Positions 48,927-59,585 of a DNA stretch of 64,000 nucleotides are shown here, piece by piece (the stretch's first letter is position 1; each line of letters starts with the position of its first letter). Source of the stretch: Ornithodoros turicata (Eukaryota > Arthropoda > Arachnida > Ixodida > Argasidae); NCBI RefSeq assembly GCF_037126465.1, contig NC_088202.1, forward strand, positions 104,749,962 through 104,813,961. Reading direction: 5' to 3'. Under the pieces are notes generated by a model, which searched no databases, was not told where the DNA came from, and saw nothing but the letters and a program-made list of their open reading frames with translations. Both the position numbers and the translations under genes were made by a program.

Positions 48927-50581
48927 CCTTCAACTCACCAGAGAGGGTCACGTGGGTTCCTGACTGCTGCTCATTCGGTGCTCGAAATGTTCTGTAGCCT
49001 GAGGTATGCGGTCCGTTGATTTGCACAGCTTCCTTTGTTCCCCTGCTTACTAATAATTCTCCTTAGAGATGTAAAATATATGACTAATATAAATATGAGA
49101 GCTAATGCACGAGATCTATATTAAAGAAGCTTGATCGTAGTTGGATAGAAATGACACGACACTCGGTGTGTACAAATGAGATCGCGTTCAAGAAGTGATC
49201 TGAACGGATAGGTATCCCGAAAATGAATTTTATTGGTATGCACGTTGCCGACGGGAGAAGCACTATCTTCGGAAGGTCATGGAAGTCCGCGTCATGATTC
49301 ACGGAAAAAGAGCATGGTGGGAGTGGTATGTTCTGTGACTGGAACATTTAGCGGGACGCCGGAAAACAAACAAACCTCAGGCGCCTTCAGAGGAGATCGA
49401 CAGTTCAGAAGATATGTTGGTTTCATGCATTCATACTGTTTGCAAGCTTATTCTAGGGGTTGTTTCAGTCGGTTAATAACGTGTTTTCTGAATGTCTGAA
49501 CTGTTTTAACAGAACGCATAACAGAAAAGTAAAGGAGGAGGTCCTTTTTGTAACCTTCTTCGAGACCTGTGAAGTGGGCGCTTTGTTACTATATTTGCTT
49601 TCCACTATGATGACATACACAGTGCCTGGAGCCCTGTCACTCACATGGAAAATATCTATCTGTTCGGATCGGATCATTTCTTGTACGCGATCGACATCAA
49701 TAATACAGTACCTTTCCTTTGCAAACATCACTTCTGACTCAGTTGCAGGATTGGATTCCCGCACACCCCAAAACCACTCAGCCTTCCTCCTCTCCCTGAC
49801 AAACAGAGGAATCGTGTCTTTTCAAGTATCCCGCTTTCGGTGGTTCTGGGCGCTCGGATGAAAAGAGCCTTTGGGGGAAATGGGTCACTGCCACCCGCGT
49901 GCCCAGAAAAACCGAAAGCCCAGAAACTCCGAACATTTTTTCGGATGAAATGAGCTTTTGGTTGATTTGGGACGTCGGTGGAAATGGGCATTTGAGAGGA
50001 TATGAGGATCCTCCATACAATTTTGTACTCTTTCTTTTAGCACCTGCATTGCTATTCTATAGACTACCGGTGTGACAGTAACTGGTCGATATGCCCCAAT
50101 AGAACTTTTATCCCCTTTGTCCTTATATATCCCCCCCCCTGCTGACCTCTACTGACTCTACACTGTTTCTCCACTGTGTTGGGATGTCATCAGTGATGAG
50201 CACTCTACTAACTGCGTATGCGGCACCTTGCGAATCGTTCGTCGTTAGCGGTGGGAGAGCGTGGTACATTGTACGCATTCGTCTGCGGTTCTTTTGCGCT
50301 TGTGCTGCAAAACAGCTAAATACCAAACAAGGTCAGCTGCTACATAGTTGGGTGCAATGTGATTGATAGAAACCCGTATTGGGGTGGTTCCATGGGCTTC
50401 TGTCAGTCTTGTGCGGAATACTGTCGGTGTCACAACGGTAGTCGACGATTTGCAATGACTTGCTGCCGTGGCCTCAACTATCTGGCATGTTCAGAGTGGG
50501 GGAGAGAAACGACAGAAACAACTGCCTACTGGTGACTCCCTCAAGAAAAATTCCTGTCATAATTCAAATGTCAAAATAGTA
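48927..50581. other. Unassigned intergenic stretch
   Basis: Apart from the weak frame at 49,465-49,764, nothing is supported here. A short C-run lies near 50,132. Confidence 0.5.
49465..49764 (-). CDS. Unidentified small frame, possible exon
   Basis: I do not recognise it. The 99-residue frame has a fairly protein-like stretch: EVMFAKERYCIIDVDRVQEM, then IRSEQIDIFH, directly followed by a good donor (CAT|GTGAGT). That composition resembles the start of DNA-binding proteins encoded by arthropod transposons, but there is no motif to prove it. It may be a lone exon or chance. Confidence 0.25.
   Translation of the reverse strand: MRESNPATESEVMFAKERYCIIDVDRVQEMIRSEQIDIFHVSDRAPGTVYVIIVESKYSNKAPTSQVSKKVTKRTSSFTFLLCVLLKQFRHSENTLLTD

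Positions 50582-50671
<90 letters not shown>
50582..50671. repeat. (TAA)n microsatellite, about 30 units
   Basis: Uninterrupted TAA repeats for about 90 bases. The polyisoleucine frame over it is an artefact. It ends at the terminus of a TACAGGGTG element. Confidence 0.97.
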
Positions 50672-50672
<1 letters not shown>

Positions 50673-50819
50673 AGGGTGATATACAGGGTGCATCATGTAA
50701 GACGGACCAGAATTTTTATTTAAAAAAACTAAGCAGCATAGATGTTTTTTTGCAGTTGAGTCCTACGGCCAGGCGGACGTACTCTCGAAGAAAGTGTGCA
50801 GCTACAACATGATTAATTA

Positions 50820-51672
50820 CCGTATTTTCACGTGTATTAGCCGCGGCTTATGCGCGATTTTTTTTTCGCGGACGCTCTGCGGCTTATCCACGGGTGCGGA
50901 TTATCTGATGGCTATTTTTCCCTGCTATTTTCCCCATACCCCGGATTAAACGAAAGGACCGACAGTGCCTCATGTTTTTTCGGAACAGGACCGCCCTGCC
51001 ATGCACGAACAATACCGAACAGGGGCGGGTCCACATTTGAGTGAACTGACCTTCCGAATACATTACCCCGCGCAGCTTTAACAAAAGGGGTGACAGTGAC
51101 TAATGTCTCCTGGAACACCGCTAACTCATCAATCCACAAAAAACACGCAACAAGGGCATAATCCGATCTTAGTAGAACACTAGAACTGCCTCCTTTGTTA
51201 TACATCGTGCCGGCACCGGAATGTGGACCACAGGGTTTATGGCTTCCCTACGGTCTCCTTTGTCGGCAGGAAGGGTTCAATACATCTGACATCGGGATAA
51301 GACGTGGTCAGCTAAGCGTCAGTTCTCATTTGATCTGAGCAGCAGCATTCGTGGACACGGGCACGGCAGTTAGAGGTAAGGCATGGCTCCAACGCTGAGG
51401 CACAGCTACGACAGCGGCTTCAAACTAAAAGTCGTCGACGTCGCGGACCAGTACGGGAACAGGGCAGCTGGCAGGGAGTACGGCGTCGACGAGCGTTGAG
51501 AGTCTCTATTGATTTTGTTTGTGCATCACTGGTTTAGCGCACAAAGCAGTCGCTTCGTATTACCCGCGGCTTATCTGCGAGTGCGGCTTATCTGCAAAAA
51601 CATTTTCAAAATGTATCTAAAAACGAGTCCTGCGGCTTATCTGCGGTACGGCTAATACGCGTGAAAATACGG
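50820..51672. mobile_element. Pogo-like element, CCGTATTTTCACG family
   Basis: 853 bp with TA on both flanks. Ends CCGTATTTTCACGTGTATTA and, inverted, CCGTATTTTCACGCGTATTA. Close relative of 7,777-8,434 but longer; it keeps a 38-codon DNA-binding frame at 51,383-51,499. The ends carry CGGCTTATCTGCG motifs. Confidence 0.88.
51383..51499 (+). pseudogene. Truncated pogo/Brinker-type helix-turn-helix
   Basis: ATG to TGA, 38 codons. SYDSGFKLKVVDVADQYGNR then AAGREYGVDER is the first helix-turn-helix of pogo/Brinker-like transposases (SYD-x-FKLKV-x5-NRAA-REFGV). The transposase is cut at once by TGA. Indicates the parent of this MITE family; not a functional gene. Confidence 0.8.
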
Positions 51673-51836
51673 TACGTAATTTTGGGCAAAAGCGAGATCG
51701 CAGATTGAGAGACTATCCTTGTTGCAAGCTATTTCACGTTTAACAAATGCTGAATCCCGCACGTGCACTAAAATATCCATCCCCGAAATTTGATATGCAA
51801 ATGAGCCGATACCGCGGCGACCGGGAACGCGGGAAG

Positions 51837-52003
51837 CACCCCAAGCAGCACAATGTACTGAAAGGCAATAGGGGGAGTGCAATAGGGGTGGACGGTAGGT
51901 GTCCTATCAATGTTCTATAGTTTTACGAGTCTGTTCAAGGCCGTCCACCTACCCGTCCACCCCTGTTGCACTCGACTTTCAGTAGATTGTGCTGCTTGGG
52001 ACA
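51837..52003. repeat. Palindrome inside the CAGGGTG element
   Basis: CCCAAGCAGCACAATGTACT and its inverse (AGTAGATTGTGCTGCTTGGG) bound about 165 bases with arms of roughly 55. Outside it, CGTGCACTAAAATATCCATC and its inverse form a second, wider pair. Confidence 0.75.
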
Positions 52004-52356
52004 GCACCCATTTCATGTCAGAGGGTCACATGATTTGGAACGGTGGAGATAATTGGAGTAGGTGCCGCTCAGCTGGCCAGATAAGCCGCTTTCGAACCCA
52101 GATCAGCCGGCGTGGGTGATGCACTCCTCAGGCGCGCTTTTTCGAATTCGGCTCAGTTGCATACAAAAATTCGGGGATGGATATTTTAGCGCACGTGCAT
52201 GTTTCAGGATTTTTTAAACCTGAGGATAGTCCGAGTAGTCATCTGGTAGTTGCGTACTCGCTTCCAGATGATGTCCGCATGGCCGTAGAACTCGATCAAC
52301 TGCAAAAAATCTGCTGCCCTCCTAGTTTTTTTTTATAGATATTCTAACGCACCCTG

Positions 52357-54924
52357 TATATCAACATTTATCTTTTAGTCCACACGCTTTTGCACACCCA
52401 CGGCATATACGCGAACATCACGCACCGGCTACACGTTGTCAACTTCATCATTCGACCTCAACTGATGATTTCACCTGCAAAACCAATCACATCAACTTCA
52501 CCTTCAAAACCCATCACACTGTCTTCATATTCAAAACCCATCACATCATAGCCGTTCATTCAACTGACCATAAATTAAGATTGCGCTTGAGCCAAAGCAG
52601 TTAATGAAAAAGTCACGAGCAGCAAGACTCGAATACACCCTTCAAATGCCGGGTAGAATTCGCTGCTTTACGTCTAGACTACTAGTACATACTCATCGGC
52701 TCTGCTTCATTGACGATTTACACGTGGGAAGACGAAAGCAAATTTATTTATCGCCAAACGGCGATGCAGATAGTGCTACAAAGCAGCTTTTTCTAGCGTT
52801 TGCGTAGATGAATCAGAGCATGCAGATACAGGCCTGAAAACGTAGTAGGGTTCCGTTAAAAGGGGAGTGACATATTGGTGATGGTACTTACCATACTCGT
52901 GTCACTGGAGATGGACGCGATCAACTGACTTCCTCACGAAGCTATAGCTGTAGCTACAGAAGCAGCTTAAATATGCTAAGGGCGCGTTGGTTCGCGAACA
53001 TGTTTGTGTGCCTGTTGTATGTATTGTGCTTTGATATGCCTATCAAAATTAAAAACTTACAGTCACCGACCTCGTCATCGCTTGGCACTACAAGAAAAAA
53101 AGAAAGGTACGCTTAGAGGATGAGTGAAATGACAGGGACCATGCAACATATTTTCCCTGAACGCTGCTTTATCACTGCGCAATCCAACTAGTGGGAAAAT
53201 CAGCCTTGAGAGGTGAGACTCGATGCGCTACCGTGACGTACGGAGCACATTGTGAGCGAGCCACCGGATCGACACTCCCATCAGGTCCCCGTTCATTCTC
53301 TGTCGAGAGTCGTCCAGAGCAGAGACCTCCCGCTCGCGCTACAGGTCAGCTAAGGCCACTGTGTTTACGCAAGAATGCTCGTTATTTATTGTGCAAACCC
53401 AGCACAGCCGAAAACGGAGAGTTATGAAGGGGCCCTTTCCTGATGTATCGAGAGGGGTCCACGTATACGGGGCCGTGGCACCGTTCCCCGCATCACCCAG
53501 CAGGCGACGAGAAGCACATAACCCTGTTTAAAGGAACAGATAACTATACTGGTAGTCGGAACGATTATAAATCGCACGCCAATAGCGGCGACTAATGCTG
53601 CCCACCCTTTAACGTCAATAACATATCCTTCCACGTTACCCGTATTATGGCCGTGCGAGTGAACTACGACAACAATTTCAGACAGAGGCCGAGAGTTTTC
53701 ATTTTCCCGGGGGGGGGGGGGGGGGGCAAAGGCGCACCGCGAAATAAGTACTCTGGCGGGTGGTGGTGGTGGGGATATGTTTATTAAGAAAACAAAGAAA
53801 GGTAAGCCAGTTTGATGTCGGCGTGTTGTTTCAAAAAAAGTGAAAGGGGGAAGACAAAAAAGGCAAAGAAAAGAAGAAAGCAAAAGAAAACAAAAAGGAA
53901 AGAAAAGGAAAAGAAAAATTAAGAACAAAAACTAAACCTGAAGAATACCACACTCTGGCGGGATCCTCTGATGTATGCAGAACTGGTATAGAAATAAGAG
54001 GAAGGAAAAATACAAACACAAAAAAAAGAAAAAAAAAGAACGTAAACAGTGAACATGTGCACAACTGAAGGCATTACGCCTTTGAAAACTGAGTGCAAAA
54101 GGAACAAAATGCATTGAATCCTCGGTGTTTGACCTGAAATGCGCGCAATATAATGAATATGGTCAATGAAATGGAGCAGCGGGAGTTGAACCCCCTCCCA
54201 ACGGATATGCGTTCCGAAGGTCCTACCGTTACACGTCACTGGCAGCTGCTGGTACCTTTTCGACTGCTTCGTTTCATTGATCTGATTGCTTTGGGCGAAA
54301 TTCAGGCTATGTGTTGTCATCCTCTGTATTTCTTCGCCTCACTTTCTACTGTGATAATGAGTATGGTGGGCGGAATTATATTTAACAAATTGCAAGATGC
54401 GTTTTTGGGGTTGGTGCCTCTTCACTCTTGACCCGCGCGCGCCGAGCCCCAAAGGTTGGTGTCAGTCTCTTAGCGGGACTTCCTGGGGGAGGCGGCGCCC
54501 CCCTAGTTCATGTTCCGGGGGGGGGGGGGGCACCCCCCCCGCAGTCGGCGCCTATGATTTCAGAGTCCCATTATGTAGCTACACATACTGAAGCAATCAA
54601 GCAGTCATACATGCGGAGAACAACTTTGTGAGGAGTATAAAGAGTCCAGCGCTGACGAAGGCAAGAGACAGGCTGACACAAAGGACAAGAGTTCTTTCTC
54701 TGAATTCCCTTTGCAATCTGTAAGAAAATAAAGTTATCGGGCTATCCTGCATGTCACGACAGGTGTCTACTCACATAAGGTCAGGTACCTCCGTTCCGTC
54801 GGGTGCGCTATGAGAAAGAACAAGACACCAGATGGTGATGAGTAGCTATAGATTTGGTGCGGCAAACTTACTCTGTAGTAACTTCACCGCCTTGTTGGGA
54901 CATAGAGCCTAGTCCGACGACGGA
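52357..54924. other. Intergenic stretch with homopolymer and purine tracts
   Basis: No gene supported. Contains a G-run at about 53,709-53,727, a homopurine stretch at about 53,831-53,935, and G- and C-runs near 54,516-54,540. Long minus frames over the purine tract are low-complexity artefacts. Confidence 0.6.
52472..52552. repeat. Three-unit tandem repeat, period about 28
   Basis: CAAAACCAATCACATCAACT, then two variants of TTCAAAACCCATCACA, spaced 28-29 bases. Confidence 0.6.
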
Positions 54925-55408
54925 CATGGCGTCGCAACCCGCTGTTGTAGGTGATACTGAAAATACAGCGCTACAAGTACTAAGAAATTCAGTAGAGCAG
55001 AAGAAAAATTGCAGTGCACAGGCATTGTACTTTATGCGCCGGTTTGGTCGTCGGTACAGCTCTAATAGTAAGGATCAGTGGAAAGATGAATTAAAAGATC
55101 GAAAAGAAAGAGGGTCTATGACCACAAAGAAGTGCCTGTACCTGGCTGAATACTGCGGAATCACGACGCACTTTGCAACTGAATGCGCTGTACTGCGAGT
55201 TGGAATGAATGCGGCTACTGTGGGCCACGAGCCACTGTGGTTCGGGAAACAGTATGCGAGCTTCTTCTTCCACAACAAAGCACACTGGCCACAAGCCACA
55301 CAGGGCGATTGGCCAGCTCTTTCATCACGCGTCAGCGAGCGAATGAGTATAGTTCTAACTTCTTCTTCTCCCTTACAAATGATGGCCGTGAGCCACTTGG
55401 GAGATTAG
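54925..55408 (+). CDS. Unidentified 161-codon frame
   Basis: I do not recognise this. The ATG at 54,925 has a fair context (GACATGG). The first 75 residues look protein-like: a basic region RRFGRRYSSNSKDQWKDELK followed by DRKERGSMTTKKC. No zinc-finger spacing, signal peptide or membrane segment. The C-terminal third runs toward a SINE-like unit and is probably not real. Could be a first exon, a transposon fragment or chance. Confidence 0.3.
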
Positions 55409-55439
55409 CCGGGACGATTGGGTGCAATTACGTTATGTA

Positions 55440-55785
55440 TGTCACAAACTTTTGACTGGGAGGTACCCTGGTTCGAATCCCGATGCTGGTTGTGCTGTCT
55501 GGGGTTTTTCCTGGGTTTTCCTCAGACGCTTTCAGACATATGTCGGCACAGTTCCCTTAGAAGTCGGCCCAGGACGCACATTCGCCCAGGGCGTCAATCG
55601 TGACGTTGCCCAACTCTGTGAGGCCGACAACGCCGATAAAGGCTTGCATAGTGACGTGCATAGTGCCTTTAGAAGCTCTGTGTATCGCTGACATATTTTT
55701 GTCCTGACGAAGGCGGAGCTTCCACCGTAACGTACACAACCTTTTAGTATTCCAAGTATCTTAAATATAAATAAATTATCGCCCG
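55440..55785 (+). repeat. tRNA-related SINE-like unit
   Basis: Contains GGTTCGAATCCC near 55,472, a perfect polymerase III B box, but no convincing A box at the right distance, so it is not a tRNA gene. The body (TCAGACATATGTCGGCACAG) ends in an A/T-rich tail (AAATATAAATAAATT). Confidence 0.6.
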
Positions 55786-55881
55786 TTTTTCTTTCTCCCT
55801 GTACCTTCGTAGTCCGTGTTTCATTTTTCATTTCAGCGACGTACATTCGCGGTCGTCCGAACCCCTTTCACCTAGTATATA

Positions 55882-56455
55882 CAGTGTGTTTGCTCTAACG
55901 TGTCCAGAAATTATATTTAAAGCGAGCGATAAAAGAAAAGCAAGTGGTACTTTTCTGCTACTTGAGTAAGGAACAGGTACTGCTTCACTAGTAGCACCTG
56001 TTTCTAAGCCAAGTAGCTGTAAAGTAGCACTCGTTTCTCTTTTATCGCTCGCTTTTCAACTTTTTAATTTGAGGCGGCACTGTGCTCTTTCACTCTCTCA
56101 CACTCGGGGTGAAGGAAAGACGCGTCTTCGAAGACGCGCAATGAACATAATAAAGAAAAAAAAGGTGTTCCTTCACAAATGTTTTGTGGACGATCTATCG
56201 AACGAATTTTTGTTCTGAAAACGGCTTTGGTATCAGGTGACCGAAGAGATCACATGTTCTCATTGGAACAACTTCGTAGCTTTTATAATTAAAAAGTTAA
56301 TTATTGAAAGTTAATTAAGAAATTGCCTTAGGAGTCTGCTAATGCCCTTCTAGGGAGTGCACTTCAGCATATGCTAATATTGCAATTGATTTCATCTCGG
56401 AAAAAGTGATAGATATAATTTTAAAAATATGTTTACATTTCGCTGGGACACCCTG
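55882..56455. mobile_element. TA-flanked MITE with CAGTGTGTTTGC / CAGGGTGTCCCAGC ends
   Basis: 574 bp with TA on both sides. The terminal match is modest (CAG-GTGT). An inner palindrome (55,919-56,057; arms AAGCGAGCGATAAAAGA and its inverse) is probably a nested foldback. Confidence 0.65.
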
Positions 56456-56559
56456 TATACATGTTTGTAATTTGGTCGTGCACTCCCAGCCGAGGACAGC
56501 TGTTTCGCTCTACTTGGAGCTCTTCAGCCCGGCGCTATAACAGTGTGCCTCGGCGAGGC

Positions 56560-56892
56560 ATCAGTGTTCTACGGTGTAGCAACTGTTTTTAATCCTTATA
56601 CGGCTTCCGGCTTCTTGGATTGCAAAAACTAACCTGTAGAGTTCATTATGACGGCGTGTCTCGTCTTGCCCCATGCGATATCTCGTTTTGCCCCGGGGGT
56701 TGGGGCAAGATGAGACAATCTGTATTTTTGAATTTCCTGCTGTGTTTACCTTACACCGGCTACGTTCGTTCTGCATTTATAGGTCCGAAGCTCTAAACCC
56801 CTGAGAATGCGCGTATGGCTAGTTTTTGAAAAACAGGAAAAAAAAATCATCTTGAATTGCAAATTTGTGTCTCATCTTGCCCCACCTTACCC
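56560..56892 (-). mobile_element. Partial GGGTAAGGTGGGGCAAG element, inverted
   Basis: The right end reads CTTGCCCCACCTTACCC. The interior (AGACAATCTGTATTTTTGAA, TCCAAGAAGCCGGAAG in inverse) corresponds to 57,340-57,520 on the other strand, so two related copies lie head-to-head. Confidence 0.65.
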
Positions 56893-57178
56893 TACTAGCG
56901 AAACGGACGTCTGCTACTAATTTTGAAAAAACAAAACATTCAGCTGATGTAAGGAAATCACGCGGCACCATGGAGCTAAAACTATTTTATGATTACACCT
57001 CTCACGCTAAACAGTCAATTATGACTGCAAGGGACTGGGCAAGAAGAAGAAGAAACTTAAGCCAGGCGCGTGGTTCAGAATTTTCGGTGCCACAGGATGC
57101 GTGAGTACGAAAATTTCTTGTAATCTCGATCATTTCATTAATTTAAGGCGCTACAATGAGTAATCGGTTAGCTCATGT

Positions 57179-59546
57179 GGGGTAAGGTGGGGCAAGGGGC
57201 GACAGAAATTTCCAAATTTTGCAGTTGAATATTAAATTCGGGTGTAGTTCCGTATCGAGACCACTCGTTTTTAAAAATTAGTGAAAGCGTTTGGAAGGCT
57301 AATATTGCACGGAAGTGAAAGGAGGTCATATACTGAATCTAAGAATGTAATAATTATAAGTGTAAGAAATTCAAAAATGCAGATTATGTCATCTTGCCAC
57401 AACCCTCGGGGCAAGACGAGACATCGCTTGGGGCAAGATGGGACACCTCGTGGTAATGAACTATACAAATTGTTTTTGCTATCCAAGAAAACAAAGTGGC
57501 TGTAGTTTAGTAACGATCCCGCATCGCACGGATGGGTGTAGATTTAGCAGGAGTACGGTAAGGTCATTGTTGCCAGACGATACGTGTGAATACGGACGTC
57601 CAGTGCACGTTACGAAACGAATGCCAGCTTTATGTCATTGTTGCCAGACGACACGCGTGAATATGGACATTCAATGCAATATCTTCTCTTGAAAGTCAGA
57701 ACAGGGTTATTAGAAGAGTTAAAGCTCCTAGGGCCAACTGTCATGTAAAACAGAAAACTGCATGCCAAGCAAGGACTTTAGTATGAGAAATAGGCGTGTT
57801 TTGTTTGTATATGTCTGGAATACAGTATTTAATATTGAAATGTGTACAAAAATATTGGAAATTATTAGCAGAGGCACAAATGAATCAGAGGAAAAGTGGT
57901 GTTTTACATGGGGAGTCTTCGACAAATGTCACATTCTGTACGTTTTTCGACGTAGAATGTTCACGCATCACAAATGTCACATCAAATTACACACACACAT
58001 ATATAGTATATGGAACACATTAGGACTACAACATCCATTGTGACTGAGGTCAGGTTAGGTCAGCTGAGTGCGTATTCCATGTGTGGAGAGAGCCCATGTA
58101 GACTGTGCATCCGTCGTAACTGAGGTTAGGTAAGGTCTAGCGAACACATATTCCATCTGTCGAGAGGGCCCATGTAGACTGTGCATCCGTCGTGACTGAG
58201 TTTAGGTTAGGTCTGGCGAACACGTATTCCATGTGTCGAGAGGGCCCATGTAGACTGTGCATTCGTCATGACTGAGGTTAGGTTAGGTCTGGCGAACACG
58301 TATTCCATGTGTCGAGAGGGCCCATCTAGACTGTGCATCCGTCGTGACTGAGGTTAGGTTAGATCTGGCGAACACGTATTCCATGTGTCGAGAGGGCCCA
58401 TGTAGACTGTGCATCCGTCGTGACTGAGGTTAGGTTAGGTATGGCGAATACATATTCCATGTGTCGAGAGAGCCCATGTAGGCTGTGCATCCGTCGTGAC
58501 TGAGGTTAGGTTAGATCAGGTGGTGTATCCCATGTATCGAGAGGGCTCTACGTCATTATTGGGCACCAAACCCTGCCAGTGTATTCAGGATACCTACGTT
58601 TGCGTGTCCGTGAGGATGTGGCCGAACTTGAACAACTTCATGTTCGTGGTTTTGGAGTCAAGTACCTGCGAAGTGTCGTCTGATACACACGCTTACGGTG
58701 TTTGGCAACATCGCGAGATCGGTGTTTCATAACGGTTTCTTCCTAATGTTATGCGTTATTTGTAATAAATCAACGTTGTAGTTGCATGAAAAACGTTGAA
58801 AAGTCAAAGAATTCAGTTTTATATTTTTGAGTTTGTGTCATATTTTGGTTCATTGGGATGGTGGCGCTGAAGTAGTGGGATAGGGGTTGGAGATAGATCG
58901 CGGTAATTACCCGTTGTGGAAAGAGGTAATTTCATGTGAAAATTCACAAATTTTGCAAATCGAGAACAATTTTTGGCCTGTAAAATAGGGAAATTGCATG
59001 TAGAGACCGGACGTATATCGTTTTTTCCGTGATTTTGTCTTCATACAAGCCACGGGATCGTTACTAAACTACCCCCTACACAGCCCCCTTGATCCCACCG
59101 CCCACATGCTGTGCAGTGAAACCACACAGAACCCGGTGCTATTTTGTTCCGGCGTCCTTTGCAAACAAAGCACCGCCAGTCGGATGTGTCGCTGGTCGCT
59201 CACGTTTGTGTGCGCTTCTGCTTTGCTGGGAATATCCTAGGAAACAGGAAAATTTGTTGGAAAATCCTAAGCAATATGCAAAAAAAAAAAAAAGAAATCT
59301 ATGAGGAGCAAGCATAAAGCCAACTAATAGTTGATTTTTATCCGTTTCTAACTTACATTAAATTTAAATTGCATTCAATTTAGGTTACATTAAATTGTCG
59401 TATCTTGTCCCGTGAATATCACGGCGGTCTGAAGCCAAAGGCAAGTAAAGTTTCAAGGGCATGGACCAAAGCGTCTCTGAGACAGGCTGCGCCGAGCAAA
59501 AAAATGTCGTGTCTTGTCCCGCGTCACATCTTGCCCCACCTTACCC
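57179..59546 (+). mobile_element. GGGGTAAGGTGGGGCAAG element, about 2.4 kb
   Basis: Left end GGGGTAAGGTGGGGCAAGG at 57,179; right end, inverted, GGGTAAGGTGGGGCAAGATG at 59,546. GGGGCAAGA(T/C)G motifs recur at 57,415-57,440 and 59,525. Pairing of these two ends as one element is an inference. It encloses the 76-bp minisatellite. No transposase frame recognised. Confidence 0.5.
58041..58560. repeat. Minisatellite, period 76, about 7 units
   Basis: ACTGAGGTYAGGTTAGGT starts at 58,043, 58,119, 58,195, 58,271, 58,347, 58,423 and 58,499, exactly 76 bases apart. Each unit also has TTCCATGTGTCGAGAG and GACTGTGCATCCGTC. Units differ by only a few bases, with no length change. Confidence 0.97.
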
Positions 59547-59556
59547 TTACAGAGCG

Positions 59557-59585
59557 TGTTCCGTAAACTTTTGCCCAGCGCTGTA
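59557..59585. repeat. Solo terminus of the 28,757 MITE family
   Basis: GTGTTCCGTAAACTTTTGCC followed by CAGCGCTGTA matches the right end of the 215-bp MITE. No partner end nearby. Confidence 0.6.

Larger units (their letters stand above)
50684..52356. mobile_element. Inverted-repeat element with CAGGGTG ends, host of nested elements
   Basis: Ends CAGGGTGCATCATGTAAG and, inverted, CAGGGTGCGTTAGAATATC, with TA on both flanks. Arms of about 130 bases both contain TTTTGCAGTTGA and CTACGGCCA. A pogo-like MITE (50,820-51,672) is inserted in the left arm. The centre is a second set of inverted repeats (51,70x with 52,23x; 51,837 with 52,003). Confidence 0.75.

Noticed and set aside
50468..50812. 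114-residue frame with a long isoleucine run
   Set aside because: Translation of the (TAA)n microsatellite.
53422..54320. Overlapping long minus frames rich in Phe and Leu
   Set aside because: They are translations of a homopurine tract and G-runs; low complexity, no domain.
55440..55520. Possible tRNA gene from the GGTTCGAATCCC match
   Set aside because: No acceptor or D-arm pairing and no A box upstream at the right spacing; fits a SINE-like unit.
58041..58560. CRISPR-like array
   Set aside because: The 76-base units are contiguous and nearly identical throughout, with no unique spacers, and the DNA is eukaryotic.
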